Origin: Austwickia sp. TVS 96-490-7B
GTDB lineage: Bacteria; Actinomycetota; Actinomycetes; Actinomycetales; Dermatophilaceae
NCBI RefSeq assembly: GCF_019331795.1
Contig: NZ_JAHPZL010000003.1
Span: 114,030 to 161,787 of the forward strand
Length of the DNA stretch: 47,758 bases
Direction: 5' to 3'
Below, in pieces: positions 9,321-18,161 of this stretch. Position numbers and translations under genes: made by a program. Under the pieces are notes generated by a model. The model was not told where the DNA came from. It was given only the letters and a program-made list of their open reading frames with translations, and made no database searches. Every line of letters starts with the position of its first letter. The stretch's first letter is position 1.

Positions 9321-10238
9321 ATGTCAGTACGTCGGAGTGCTCAACGGTGGGGTCCGGGTGGACGTCGTATCGCGGGAGCGGTCATTGTGGCGGTGATCTG
9401 GGCGGGAACGAGTGGTTGCGGTCGTGACGAGAACGTCGTGGTGGACCCGGCGACCGAGGCCGCATTGTTGTCCATCTCGACGATTCCCTCGGAGCTGGCT
9501 CAAGCGGAGCAGCGAGTGACCGCAGATTGCCTGCGCGATCATGGTTTTTCCGCGGTGGAATCGTTTGAAGTCCCAGGCGGAGACTCCGCGAATCTGGCCG
9601 GAATTGTCGGTCTACGGGATGTGGAGGTCGCCCGCACAGAGGGGTACGCCGAGATTGCGGTCCGCCATGACGCCGCTCCGGCCACAACTGGCGAAAGCCC
9701 AACAGACTCGGCGTATGAGACGGCATTCGCCGGTCGCCCTGGCCACGATGTCACCATCGAACTTTCTGGGGGTACAACCATCGGCGCTGCCGACGAAGGC
9801 TGTCTCGCGGAGGGCAGGAAAAAGATCTACGGCTCAGTCAAGACCTACCTGTGGATCACCAATATCTCCCAGGACATCAGAACAGCTGTCGGTGACATCA
9901 GAACCTCGCCGAGGATGATGGCTGCCAACGTGTCATATTTGACATGCATGACCCATAAAGGGGTCAGCACGACCGGGCTAAGCAATACCTTAGATATTGC
10001 TCGAGAGAAATTCGCCTCATCGCGAGCAGCCCACGAACCTCCCGGCGCTGAAGAAATTTCCATGGCGATCGCCGACGCCGAATGTCAACAGTCAGCGGAA
10101 CTGGCGAAAGTGGCTAATGAGGCGATCGTTCATCAGGGCGCCCAGTGGATCCAGGATCACGAGAAACAGATCCTAGATATCGCCGCTGCCCGCAAAGAAG
10201 CCCTGGCTCGAGCCAAGTCGACGCTCAACCGCACCTGA
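9321..10238 (+). CDS. Cys-rich actinobacterial lipoprotein, paralogue A
   Basis: 305 residues from ATG 9321, with GGAGGG at 9311-9316; the frame stays open upstream but that part is antisense to proS. Arg-rich n-region, hydrophobic core (residues 17-28), then TSGC with Cys33 as probable lipidation site (Thr at -3 is a little unusual). The exported part has four cysteines in recurring settings: DCLRDHGF, EGCLAEGRKKIYGSV, LTCMTHKGV and DAECQQSAELAKV, then a charged Lys/Glu/Ala-rich helical C-terminus. It is a clear paralogue of the gene at 10706. CMxxHG/CMxxKG motifs recur in actinobacterial lipoproteins that I associate with peptidoglycan-binding adaptor/MacB-like ABC genes. Function unknown; two disulfides and envelope attachment are inference. 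Confidence 0.85.
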   Translation: MSVRRSAQRWGPGGRRIAGAVIVAVIWAGTSGCGRDENVVVDPATEAALLSISTIPSELAQAEQRVTADCLRDHGFSAVESFEVPGGDSANLAGIVGLRDVEVARTEGYAEIAVRHDAAPATTGESPTDSAYETAFAGRPGHDVTIELSGGTTIGAADEGCLAEGRKKIYGSVKTYLWITNISQDIRTAVGDIRTSPRMMAANVSYLTCMTHKGVSTTGLSNTLDIAREKFASSRAAHEPPGAEEISMAIADAECQQSAELAKVANEAIVHQGAQWIQDHEKQILDIAAARKEALARAKSTLNRT

Positions 10239-10302
10239 CGCCGTGAACGGTGACGCACATCACAGCCCTTGGAGCACCACCCCCCCGAAGATGGATATGT
10301 TT

Positions 10303-10333
10303 TCCATGACCATAGTAGTCACATGGTCATGGA
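10303..10333. promoter_or_regulatory. 11-bp perfect inverted repeat upstream of the I36-like gene
   Basis: TCCATGACCAT at 10303-10313 is mirrored by ATGGTCATGGA at 10323-10333 with a 9-nt spacer. It lies about 30 bp before the start codon at 10366. It could be a regulator operator or an RNA hairpin in the leader of the small secreted protein. No regulator gene is nearby, so its partner is unknown. Confidence 0.5.
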
Positions 10334-10365
10334 CAGTCATCCCATGTCACCTTCAGGAGAAAAAC

Positions 10366-10740
10366 ATGCCAGCCTCTTTCATTAAGAAAATGAGCGTCAC
10401 AGCAGCAACTATCGCCATGGGTGCATCCCTGGCAAGTTTTGCGCCATCTGCATTTGCAGGGGAGAACCAGTGTGGCGCAGGCGCATTTTGCGCCTGGGAG
10501 CACAAGAACTACGGAGGAACCTTCCTCTTGAGCACCCACGACACATCCGGCAGCAACATCAGCGTCGCCAGAGACATGGCCTCAAGTGGGATCAATAGAG
10601 ACGATCAATATAAATTCTCAGGGGTTAGTGACGGAACTCCTTGGGACTCGACGGTTTTCACTTGGGGTGCATTGACGAGAGTCTCACTGCTCACAGGTAG
10701 CGCCAATGACACGATCGACTGGTTCTATGCCCACCGCTAA
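10366..10740 (+). CDS. Small secreted protein resembling peptidase inhibitor family I36 (beta/gamma-crystallin-like)
   Basis: 124 residues from ATG 10366, preceded by AGGAGA with ordinary spacing; longer in-frame starts lack a ribosome site. Residues 1-31 form a Sec signal peptide (FIKK n-region, Ala-rich core, cleavage expected after SAFA). The mature part of about 93 residues begins with a Cys pair in QCGAGAFCAWEHKNYGG, then DMASSGINR. This resembles the C-x(6)-C-x-W-E-x-x-x-Y-G-G and ASS-[IV]-x-N/R pattern of I36 inhibitors (SMPI relatives). Streptomyces I36 proteins inhibit metalloproteases; inhibition here is inference. Its 3' end overlaps the start of lipoprotein B, so the two are translationally linked. 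Base composition is AT-richer than flanking genes. Confidence 0.75.
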   Translation: MPASFIKKMSVTAATIAMGASLASFAPSAFAGENQCGAGAFCAWEHKNYGGTFLLSTHDTSGSNISVARDMASSGINRDDQYKFSGVSDGTPWDSTVFTWGALTRVSLLTGSANDTIDWFYAHR

Positions 10741-11602
10741 ACTCCTCTTCTTCCTGGTTGCCGCCGCAGCACTGTGCAGCTGCGGCGGCAACCAGGAACT
10801 TCATGTCGATGATGCAACTAAAGCGGCCCTTCTCTCTGTTGCTCAAAAGCCACCTGAATTAGATACTGCCGTGAAAAATGTCACAAAAGAATGCATGAAA
10901 AAGAAGGGGTTCAGCTACGACCCTCCCGCCATTCCTCAGGACTCAGCAGATGCGAACCTCGGGGGAATTATCGGACTTAGGGGATTGGATCAGGCACGCC
11001 AGAATGGCTTTGGAGACATTGCCATCATCAGGGATCCCCCACCGCCGGAGGACTCACTGAAACCTGAGGATAAAGCCCTCAATGAAGCCCTTGAAGGTGA
11101 CTATGGCGACTCCGAGAGCATCACTCTCTCCAATGGAATTGTGCTTGATTCTCCGAAAAATGGTTGTGCCGCCGAAGCAAAAAGAGCAGTCTTTGGATCA
11201 GTCACAAATCACCTCTGGATGGATAACATAGAACAGGACGTGAAACAGGCAGTCGGTGAGATAAGGAACGATTCTAGGATCTCCCAAGCTAGTATCAAAT
11301 ACGCGTCGTGCATGCGACAAAAAGGCGTCGATGTCAACACCCTGAAAGATACGATGCGGCGCGCCGAGGAAAAGTTCCAGCACAGCAGAAGGCTGGGCGA
11401 TCCACCCAGCGCTGAGGAGATCTCACTCGCCGTGACGGACGCTGAGTGTCAGCAGCAGGCGGAGCTGGCGAAGGTCACCAATGACCTGGTCATCAGCAAA
11501 GGAGCACAGTGGATCAAGGAGCACGAGAAACAGATCATGGAACTCGCGCAGGTCAGGAAGGAATCTTTGGCCCGAGCCAAGACGATCCTAAACCGCAGCT
11601 GA
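10706..11602 (+). CDS. Cys-rich actinobacterial lipoprotein, paralogue B
   Basis: 298 residues from ATG 10706 (AGG at 10695-10697 upstream); ATG 10727 would give 291. It overlaps the I36-like gene by 35 bp. The signal peptide has LLFFLVAAAALCSC, with Cys26 as the probable lipidation site. The mature part aligns along its whole length with paralogue A: ECMKKKGF, NGCAAEAKRAVFGSV, ASCMRQKGV, DAECQQQAELAKV, then a Lys/Glu-rich helical end. DNA similarity is also obvious at the 3' ends (around 10050-10238 and 11410-11602). Codon choice (AAA, GAA, TCT, TTAGAT) is AT-richer than in neighbours, suggesting a different history from paralogue A. Role unknown; probably works with the adaptor/ABC genes that follow. 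Confidence 0.87.
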   Translation: MTRSTGSMPTAKLLFFLVAAAALCSCGGNQELHVDDATKAALLSVAQKPPELDTAVKNVTKECMKKKGFSYDPPAIPQDSADANLGGIIGLRGLDQARQNGFGDIAIIRDPPPPEDSLKPEDKALNEALEGDYGDSESITLSNGIVLDSPKNGCAAEAKRAVFGSVTNHLWMDNIEQDVKQAVGEIRNDSRISQASIKYASCMRQKGVDVNTLKDTMRRAEEKFQHSRRLGDPPSAEEISLAVTDAECQQQAELAKVTNDLVISKGAQWIKEHEKQIMELAQVRKESLARAKTILNRS

Positions 11603-11637
11603 CGCCACCGCAGCGACACCGCCCGTGGCGGGTCGCG

Positions 11638-12774
11638 ATGATGACAGCGTTGATCACCCTGGTCGTTGTCGCGACGGTGGCGGCTGTGGTGCTCGCCGCC
11701 TTGGGAGTCATCGCAGCCGACGAGCAACAAGGAAGCCCGGCGCCTCAGGCCAGACTCACCGAAAAAGTGACTCTGGGACAGGTGCGCCAAACCGTCAACG
11801 GCACCGCCACCGTCACCCGGCAACATCGCCTTGAGCTCAACGTCCCTGCGTCTGCCGAGCAGGGAAGCGTGGTCACCGCCACCAGACTGCGTCGCGGCGA
11901 AACCTACGGTGCAGGCTCACTGCTGATGGCCATCTCCGACCGGCCGTTGATTGTGCTGCCTGGCTCGTTCCCCATGTACCGTGACCTGACACCTGGCAGT
12001 GAAGGCGCCGATGTCGATCAACTCCAGCACGGTCTACAGGGCCTCGGATACGCCATCGCCGATCCCCCTGGCCGGTACGGCACATCCACCCAGCAGGCCG
12101 TCGCTGACCTTTACCGCAGCCTCGACCACGCCCCTCACGGCCATCCACGCACCGCTAAAGACGTGCGGGTGCCTCGCGGAGAGATCGTTTTCTCCCCCGC
12201 GCTGCCCCTCGTCGTCACCGACCCCTGCCCTGATGTCGGCGCTGCGGTAGCCCCTGGACAACCGATCTGTGCCCTCAGTGCTGGCGCGGCAGCACTCACC
12301 GCCGAAATCCCCGCCGAAACGGTCAAAGATCTCCCGGCGCACGCCACTGTCACCATCTGGACCCCTGGCGGCGACCGTCGTACTGGCACAGTGAAAGACC
12401 CCTCCCCCGCCGCCAGCAACCTCACCGGCACCCCCGGACCCGGGGCCAGCAAAGGCAGCGCACCCACCGCCACCCCAGCCCCACGGGACCGATCCGACAG
12501 CGAACGCCGCGCCGTGGAACTTTCCGGGACGATTCCCACCGCCTGGACGGACGGCCGTCGGCTCCACGCCGAATTTGTCCTGGCTCAATCCCCAGAGAAA
12601 GCCCTCGTCATCCCGGCCGGAGCAGTCCGCGATGACCACCGCGTCCTCGTCGTTGGCAAAGACGGCGATCGGGTCGTCGATGTCACTGTCGGAGTGTGTG
12701 CCCTGGGACGATGCGCCATCACACCTCGCGGGGACCTCACCGCCACCGACTCCGTCATCCTGGTGGCACCATGA
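11638..12774 (+). CDS. Membrane-anchored adaptor with peptidoglycan-binding-like domain (HlyD/MacA-like partner of an ABC exporter)
   Basis: 378 residues from ATG 11638. An upstream in-frame ATG at 11509 lies inside the lipoprotein B gene and would add a non-conserved tail. One N-terminal membrane helix (residues 2-28) anchors it. Near residues 110-155, the segment PGSEGADVDQLQHGLQGLG and GRYGTSTQQAVADL match the PG_binding_1 repeat pattern. The C-terminal half has beta-rich adaptor features (IPAGAVRDDHRVLVVGKDG) interrupted by a Pro/Gly/Ala linker at about 260-290. This architecture is typical of actinobacterial adaptors paired with MacB-type ABC transporters. Its stop overlaps the ATPase start (ATGA at 12771). 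Substrate unknown. Confidence 0.83.
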   Translation: MMTALITLVVVATVAAVVLAALGVIAADEQQGSPAPQARLTEKVTLGQVRQTVNGTATVTRQHRLELNVPASAEQGSVVTATRLRRGETYGAGSLLMAISDRPLIVLPGSFPMYRDLTPGSEGADVDQLQHGLQGLGYAIADPPGRYGTSTQQAVADLYRSLDHAPHGHPRTAKDVRVPRGEIVFSPALPLVVTDPCPDVGAAVAPGQPICALSAGAAALTAEIPAETVKDLPAHATVTIWTPGGDRRTGTVKDPSPAASNLTGTPGPGASKGSAPTATPAPRDRSDSERRAVELSGTIPTAWTDGRRLHAEFVLAQSPEKALVIPAGAVRDDHRVLVVGKDGDRVVDVTVGVCALGRCAITPRGDLTATDSVILVAP

Positions 12775-13478
12775 CCGCCCCCTCTGTGCTGGACGCGTCA
12801 TCATCGAGAACGGCCGTCGTCCGGATGCGCGGTGTCAGTCGGTGCTTCCCCCCAGATGTCATGGCGTTGCGGGACATCGACCTGGACATCATCGACGGGG
12901 AAACCCTCGCCGTGGTCGGCTCCAGCGGCTCAGGCAAATCGACGCTGCTCAACCTACTTGGGCTCCTCGACGTCCCCACCAGCGGCACCTACCATCTCGC
13001 GGGTCAGGACGTGCATGCGCTCCCCGCCGGTCAACGCGCCCGCTACCGGGCCAACACCCTCGGCTTCGTCTTCCAAGCCTTCCACCTGGTCACCCACCTC
13101 ACCGTCGAAGAGAATGTGCTGCTCGCCGCCAGGATGCAGCCTCGTGACCGCCGTCGATCCGCCGCCGCCCACGGCCGACGTCTGCTGAGCGAGCTCGGCC
13201 TCGCCCATCGCGCACACGCCTTCCCAGCCACCTTGTCCGGCGGCGAAAGGCAACGCACCGCCGTCGCCCGCGCCTTATGCACCCGACCAGCACTGCTGCT
13301 CTGCGACGAGCCCACCGGCAACCTCGACCAACGCAGCGGCGCCCGCGTCATCGACTGTTTGCTCCACGCCCGCGAGCGCCACGGCACCACTGTGGTCGTC
13401 GTGACCCACGACTCGCAGGTCGCGGCCCGCATGGAACGACAGATCCATCTTGAGGACGGGCAGGTGATGGCATGGTGA
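12771..13478 (+). CDS. ABC transporter ATP-binding protein (MacB/LolD-type)
   Basis: 235 residues. Walker A GSSGSGKST at 50-58, Q-loop in FVFQAFHLV, signature LSGGERQR, Walker B LLLCDEPTGNLD and H-loop VVVTHD. The TGNLD ending is characteristic of the MacB/LolD/FtsE group. ATG 12771 overlaps the adaptor stop by 4 bp, and its own stop overlaps the permease start, so the three are one operon. With the permease it would hydrolyse ATP to drive a mechanotransmission-type transporter rather than a classical importer. Confidence 0.95.
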   Translation: MTAPSVLDASSSRTAVVRMRGVSRCFPPDVMALRDIDLDIIDGETLAVVGSSGSGKSTLLNLLGLLDVPTSGTYHLAGQDVHALPAGQRARYRANTLGFVFQAFHLVTHLTVEENVLLAARMQPRDRRRSAAAHGRRLLSELGLAHRAHAFPATLSGGERQRTAVARALCTRPALLLCDEPTGNLDQRSGARVIDCLLHARERHGTTVVVVTHDSQVAARMERQIHLEDGQVMAW

Positions 13479-14614
13479 CCGATGCCATCACTGCAGTGGT
13501 CCGTCGATTCCGGCATGCCCTGTTTTCGATGATCTCCGTGGCTGTGGGGATCCTCGCTGTGGTCACCACTCTCGGTCTGTCCCAGTCAGCCTCAGACAAC
13601 ATCACCGCCACGCTGCGTGACGTGGAAGGTCACCAAGTGGTCCTGCGGATGCCACCGCGCGCATGGGAGATCCCCGAGACCGAATTGCTCACCCGACTTC
13701 ACCAGTTGCCCCAGGTGCAGCAGGTGGGCACTTTTACCCCGTTAGAGGCCCGCACCAGCACCTCTGTGGAGGTGCGTAGCCTGCGGGGCCGCGCCGACAC
13801 CCCCCGGTTTGTCGTCGCCACCGCGGCCGGTTTGCACGCCCAAGGCGTGGTGGTGCGTCACGGCGACCTGTCTGGGCTTGCCGCGGACCGTGGCGATGTC
13901 ATCGCTGTGGGCCCCCAGGTCGCCCGCGCATTGCGCAGTGACCCCGGAGAGGGCCACGACCGCATCGATATTGGCCCGTTGTCCGCACGGCTCGGCGCGA
14001 TCATTGAGGACAGCGGACCCCGCTCGATGCTGTCCACGTCGATCGTCCTCAGCCCCTCCTTGGCGGGCCGGTTGGGTCTGCTCGAACGTGGCCAGCGGTC
14101 ACTCATCGTGCTCAGCGACCTCAATCATCGAGAAGCCGACCTCAAACTCGCTGCGGACCCAGCCCGTCCCGAGGACGTCACCGTCACCATCCCTGCCGCG
14201 TTGCGCGGTGTCACCGCCCGTATCGACGCTGACACCACCGCTCTCATCCTCACTCTCGCGGGGGTGTCCCTGTTGGCTTCCGGGATGGGAGTGGCCACCA
14301 CGATGCTGGCAGCGGTCTGGGAACGACGTTCCGAAATCGGCGTACGCCGGGCGTTGGGGGCCTCCCGGGTCAGAATCGCCGGGCAATTCATGACTGAGGG
14401 AATGATCCTGACCACTATCGGGTCAGCGCTGGGATGGACACTCGGGGTGCTGATCACCGCTGCGCTGGCTCGACATCACGGCTGGGTGCTGGGATTTCCG
14501 CCATGGGTGTTTGCGCTACCGGTTTTAGGACCCCTCGTCGGTGTGGTCTTTGGTGCCTACCCGGCGTGGCGAGCCGCGCAGGTCGAGCCAGCCGAACTCC
14601 TACGTAGCCTGTGA
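13472..14614 (+). CDS. MacB/FtsX-family ABC transporter permease
   Basis: 380 residues from ATG 13472 (GTG 13475 also possible), overlapping the ATPase by 7 bp. It has the MacB layout: one N-terminal helix (residues 14-38), a large extracytoplasmic domain of about 210 residues (VVLRMPPRAWEIPETELL onward) and three C-terminal helices. The FtsX signature VWERRSEIGVRRALGASRVRI lies near 288-308 between the second and third helices. Family members export peptides or macrolides, move lipoproteins, or sense antimicrobial peptides. The four-gene run from lipoprotein B to this permease suggests envelope or peptide handling. The gene converges on the GNAT gene at 14671 with no strong hairpin between. 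Confidence 0.92.
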   Translation: MVTDAITAVVRRFRHALFSMISVAVGILAVVTTLGLSQSASDNITATLRDVEGHQVVLRMPPRAWEIPETELLTRLHQLPQVQQVGTFTPLEARTSTSVEVRSLRGRADTPRFVVATAAGLHAQGVVVRHGDLSGLAADRGDVIAVGPQVARALRSDPGEGHDRIDIGPLSARLGAIIEDSGPRSMLSTSIVLSPSLAGRLGLLERGQRSLIVLSDLNHREADLKLAADPARPEDVTVTIPAALRGVTARIDADTTALILTLAGVSLLASGMGVATTMLAAVWERRSEIGVRRALGASRVRIAGQFMTEGMILTTIGSALGWTLGVLITAALARHHGWVLGFPPWVFALPVLGPLVGVVFGAYPAWRAAQVEPAELLRSL

Positions 14615-14670
14615 CGGCCAGGGCTGGTGGCATCAGGGCCAGGCGAATCCGGTCTGGTCCCTGACAGCTC

Positions 14671-15519
14671 TCAGAACAGAATCGTCGAATAGGTGCCGAC
14701 AGTCCGGAAACCTACGCGCGCATACGTCCGCAACGCCGCGGTGTTGTAGTCGTTGACATACAAGCTCACCCAGTCGACTTCCCGCCTGGCTAACTGGACG
14801 ACCTGGGCCATGGCTGGTGCGGCTAGCCCCTGGCCGCGGTACTGCGGGTCGACCCACACTCCCTGGATCTGGCCGGCGCCCACCCCGACCGATCCCAGGT
14901 CAGCTTTGAAGATCACCCGACCTTGCGCGACTAAAACGTAGGAACGGCGTCGCACCACCAGTGAGCGCACCGCATGCCGGTAGCCCACCTCGCCGACCCG
15001 GTCGACGTACGGCGCATATCCGATCTCCTCGGTGAACATCGCCGCCGCTGCGGGGACGAGCAGGTCAAGTTCGTGGTCCGTGGCGTGACGCACCCGCAGG
15101 TCTGGGGCGATCCCGAGCGGGTCTGTCGGTCCCATCACCTGCAGCGGTTGGCGAGGACGGACCTCTAACGGCGGCCGCCACCATGAGGCCAGCCGCTCCC
15201 AGATCGCCGACACCTGCTCAGCCGGACCGAAGATGGAAGAGAACTGGTGCTGATGGCGACGCCACCGGTCGGCGAACGCCGCAGCAGCCTGAGCGTCGCA
15301 TCCCACCGGGATCAGGTTGGCGGTGGACCAACTCAACGCGCTTAACCGGCCCTCTGGGTAATACCCCCAGAGGGCGCCACGAGTGCGGTCCAGGTCGACC
15401 TCGTCCATCCGGGCAGCGACATAACAGTTAGCGACCGGATCTTGGGCGCAAATCTCCAGCGCCGCGACCCGGTCGGCTTCCCCGACCGGGCGGACGACCT
15501 TGCTACCGAATGGCCTCAT
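14671..15519 (-). CDS. DUF4081/GNAT acetyltransferase next to ispG
   Basis: 282 residues from ATG 15519. A start at 15585 (304 residues) would overlap ispG by 41 bp and adds residues that do not look conserved, so I prefer the shorter form. The N-terminal half (about 10-130) matches the DUF4081 pattern (DPVANCYVAARMDE near 29). The C-terminal half is GNAT with the acetyl-CoA loop VWVDPQYRGQGLAAPAM and a final NDYNTAALRTYARVGF. The gene commonly follows ispG in actinobacteria; the M. tuberculosis homologue is Rv2867c. Substrate unknown. In this window it shares the transcript dxr-rip-ispG-GNAT. Confidence 0.87.
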   Translation of the reverse strand: MRPFGSKVVRPVGEADRVAALEICAQDPVANCYVAARMDEVDLDRTRGALWGYYPEGRLSALSWSTANLIPVGCDAQAAAAFADRWRRHQHQFSSIFGPAEQVSAIWERLASWWRPPLEVRPRQPLQVMGPTDPLGIAPDLRVRHATDHELDLLVPAAAAMFTEEIGYAPYVDRVGEVGYRHAVRSLVVRRRSYVLVAQGRVIFKADLGSVGVGAGQIQGVWVDPQYRGQGLAAPAMAQVVQLARREVDWVSLYVNDYNTAALRTYARVGFRTVGTYSTILF

Positions 15520-15544
15520 GACCGCCCGGCGTACCTTGTCCAGG

Positions 15545-16705
15545 TCACCCGCCAACCACGACCGTGGGACCAGATGCGTCTCCATCCACGGGGGTGCCCA
15601 TCTCTTCAGCCAGCTTCATTGCCTCCTCAATCAGCGTCTCCACGATCGCCGATTCTGGGACCGTCTTGACGACCTCGCCCCGCACAAAAATCTTGCCCTT
15701 GCCGTTGCCCGAGGCAACGCCGAGGTCGGCTTCACGGGCCTCGCCCGGACCGTTGACGACGCATCCCATCACCGCCACCCGCAGAGGCACGGTCATGCCC
15801 TCCAATCCTGCGGTGACTTGTTCGGCCAAGGTATAGACATCAACTTGAGCCCGACCGCAGCTGGGACACGACACAATCTCCAGCTTGCGTGGTTTCAGCC
15901 CCAAGGACTGCAAGATCTGATTGCCGACCTTGACTTCCTCCACTGGCGGCGCTGACAAGGACACCCGAATGGTGTCGCCAATACCCTGCGCGAGCAAATG
16001 CCCAAAAGCCACTGAAGACTTAATGGTCCCCTGGAATGCTGGACCCGCCTCGGTCACCCCCAGGTGCAGCGGCCAGTCTCCGCGCGCAGCGAGAAGCTGA
16101 TACGCCTTCACCATCGTGACCACGTCATGGTGCTTCACCGAAATCTTGATGTCGTGGAACCCGTGCTCCTCGAACAGACCGGCCTCCCAGACCGCCGACT
16201 CCACGAGGGCTTCCGGGGTTGGCCCGCCGTACTTGGCGTAGAGACGCTGGTCCAGGCTGCCTGCGTTGACTCCGATCCGGATCGAGGTGCCATGGTCCTT
16301 CGCCGCTTGGGCGATTTCCTTGACCTTGTCATCGAACTGGCGGATGTTGCCTGGGTTGACTCGGACTGCCGCGCAGCCCGCTTCGATCGCAGCAAACACA
16401 TATTTGGGCTGGAAATGAATATCAGCGATGACCGGGATCTGGGAACGCGTGGCAATCTGGGCCAGAGCATCCGCATCATCCTGGCTCGGACAGGCCACCC
16501 TGACGATGTCACAGCCAGCGGCGGTGAGTTCAGCGATCTGCTGCAACGTCGCATTCACGTCAGAGGTCACTGTGGTGGTCATCGACTGCACCGAGACAGG
16601 GGCGTCACCACCCACCGCGACGGGTCCTACCTGGATCTTGCGGGAGCGGCGCCGCGGCGAGAGCGTGGGTGCTGGCGCGGACGGCATACCGAGAGCGACG
16701 GTCAT
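15545..16705 (-). CDS. ispG: 4-hydroxy-3-methylbut-2-enyl-diphosphate synthase (IspG/GcpE)
   Basis: 386 residues from ATG 16705, matching the usual actinobacterial start (MTVALGMP); ATG 16735 is possible but adds ten unsupported residues. It is an iron-sulfur enzyme of the MEP isoprenoid pathway, converting MEcPP to HMBPP. TIM-barrel landmarks are [12 protein letters not shown] near 39, the VNPGN segment near 116 and GVNAGS near 145. The 4Fe-4S ligands Cys280, Cys283 (SCPSCGR) and Cys315 plus Glu322 ([10 protein letters not shown]) are intact. It lies in a gene group with dxr, the other MEP enzyme here, separated by the site-2 protease gene. Confidence 0.97.
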   Translation of the reverse strand: MTVALGMPSAPAPTLSPRRRSRKIQVGPVAVGGDAPVSVQSMTTTVTSDVNATLQQIAELTAAGCDIVRVACPSQDDADALAQIATRSQIPVIADIHFQPKYVFAAIEAGCAAVRVNPGNIRQFDDKVKEIAQAAKDHGTSIRIGVNAGSLDQRLYAKYGGPTPEALVESAVWEAGLFEEHGFHDIKISVKHHDVVTMVKAYQLLAARGDWPLHLGVTEAGPAFQGTIKSSVAFGHLLAQGIGDTIRVSLSAPPVEEVKVGNQILQSLGLKPRKLEIVSCPSCGRAQVDVYTLAEQVTAGLEGMTVPLRVAVMGCVVNGPGEAREADLGVASGNGKGKIFVRGEVVKTVPESAIVETLIEEAMKLAEEMGTPVDGDASGPTVVVGG

Positions 16706-16763
16706 ATGTCCAGTATTCCAGCCCTGATGGTGCACCTGCGCCGGGGCGCAGGTGCACGCACGA

Positions 16764-18119
16764 TCACAGCTTGATCGGTTTGACCAGGTCGGCGTAGATC
16801 AACAGGACAGACATCCCGATCAGCACCACAGTCATCGCGTAGGACAGCGGCATCCCCTTGGCCACGTCGACATATCCCGGGTCGGGCGCGCCACGCAACC
16901 GAGCAAAACCCCGCTTCAAGGCCTCCCAGAGTGCCCCGGCAATCTGGCCGCCATCCAGGGGCATCAACGGGATCAAGTTGAACACGAAAAGAGCGATGTT
17001 CAGACTCGCTAGGAGCATCAGCAAGATCACCAGCAGCTCGGCAGGGCCAGACAGCTTGACCCCCATGAACGACATAGTGCTGGCGACGTCCCCAGCAACG
17101 CGCCCGACTCCCACGACCGACATGGGGCTGTTAGTGTCCCGTGGCGCCGATCCGAATGCGGCGTCCCACACCTGCACCAGTTTTTGCGGGAGCCGCAAGA
17201 CCACGCTGGCGGTTTGGACGACACCATCAGCAACGATCTGAGGGGCTTTGGTGATGGATTGCCGCTCCAGAGCAGTGTTCTGCCCCGTGGACGTCCCGAT
17301 ATAGCCGGCAGTAGTCAACACATAACTGCCGTCATCCTTCCGCTTAGCCTGACCCTTCTCGTCGAGTTCAGGGACTTGATTGGCCATGGGAGTGATCGTG
17401 AGCTTCAACTCCTGGTCTCCACGTCGTACGACGAAGGGGACCGGCTTGTCGGCCTGCGGGCGGATGAGCCGGGACACGTCAGCAGAGGATCGCACCGTCG
17501 TCCCGTCGATGGCGACGATGACGTCTTCCGGGCGGAGCCCCGCTTTGGCGGCGGGAGATTGTGGGTCGCCAGCACCGCAGGTCGAGGTGTCAGTGGCCGA
17601 CAACGGCTTCACGCATTGCACCACCCCGCCGACCTTCGCGCCGTCCACCGGCACTTGCTGGCCATACAACGTGGTGATCCCGGTGATGATCACCGTCGCG
17701 ACCACCAGGTTCATCATCGGACCACCCAACATCACCGACAGCTTGCGCCAGGTGGAGAGTTTGTAGAAGACCCGGTTCTCATCCCCAGGACCGATCTCCT
17801 CCATGGAATAGGCCCGTGCATCGTCGATCAGCGCTGTCAACCGCCCAGTGCTTGACCCACGCAGCAGTCCATCAGGGTCACCTGGCTTGGGAGGGAGCAT
17901 GCCGATCATCCGTACGTAGCCTCCCAACGGGATGGCTTTGAAACCGTACTGGGTGTCACCGATCTGGCGGCTCCACAAGGTCGGGCCGAACCCGATCATG
18001 TACTGCGAACAACGCACCCCGGCCAGTTTTGCTGGAATGAGGTGACCGAGTTCATGCAGAGCGATGGACAGGCCGATGCCGAAGGCGATGAACAACACGC
18101 CGAGGACATACATCAGCAC
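16764..18119 (-). CDS. Site-2 intramembrane metalloprotease (Rip1/RseP, M50)
   Basis: 451 residues. Zinc motif HELGH at 22-26 in the first helix; the second active-site motif [11 protein letters not shown] at 381-391 supplies the Asp ligand (Asp389). A PDZ domain lies between ([22 protein letters not shown]). Several hydrophobic segments frame these. The family performs regulated intramembrane cleavage of anti-sigma factors and remnant signal peptides; M. tuberculosis Rip1 (Rv2869c) holds the same position between dxr and ispG. Compared with the short RseP proteins there is an extra charged loop near residues 80-125. Confidence 0.95.
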   Translation of the reverse strand: MLMYVLGVLFIAFGIGLSIALHELGHLIPAKLAGVRCSQYMIGFGPTLWSRQIGDTQYGFKAIPLGGYVRMIGMLPPKPGDPDGLLRGSSTGRLTALIDDARAYSMEEIGPGDENRVFYKLSTWRKLSVMLGGPMMNLVVATVIITGITTLYGQQVPVDGAKVGGVVQCVKPLSATDTSTCGAGDPQSPAAKAGLRPEDVIVAIDGTTVRSSADVSRLIRPQADKPVPFVVRRGDQELKLTITPMANQVPELDEKGQAKRKDDGSYVLTTAGYIGTSTGQNTALERQSITKAPQIVADGVVQTASVVLRLPQKLVQVWDAAFGSAPRDTNSPMSVVGVGRVAGDVASTMSFMGVKLSGPAELLVILLMLLASLNIALFVFNLIPLMPLDGGQIAGALWEALKRGFARLRGAPDPGYVDVAKGMPLSYAMTVVLIGMSVLLIYADLVKPIKL

Positions 18120-18161
18120 GCTGAGGGTCCTTCCGTGGGGTTACGGGGTCAGAGGTGCCAC

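Noticed and set aside
13043-13516. Long minus-strand frames across the ABC genes, and similar antisense frames elsewhere (e.g. 3650-4393, 7594-8487, 18774-20369)
   Set aside because: GC-rich third positions leave opposite frames open; they lack ribosome sites, domains and plausible composition.
11638-14614. Macrolide or lantibiotic resistance cassette
   Set aside because: MacB-like folds alone do not set the substrate, and no precursor peptide, modification enzyme or two-component system is present.
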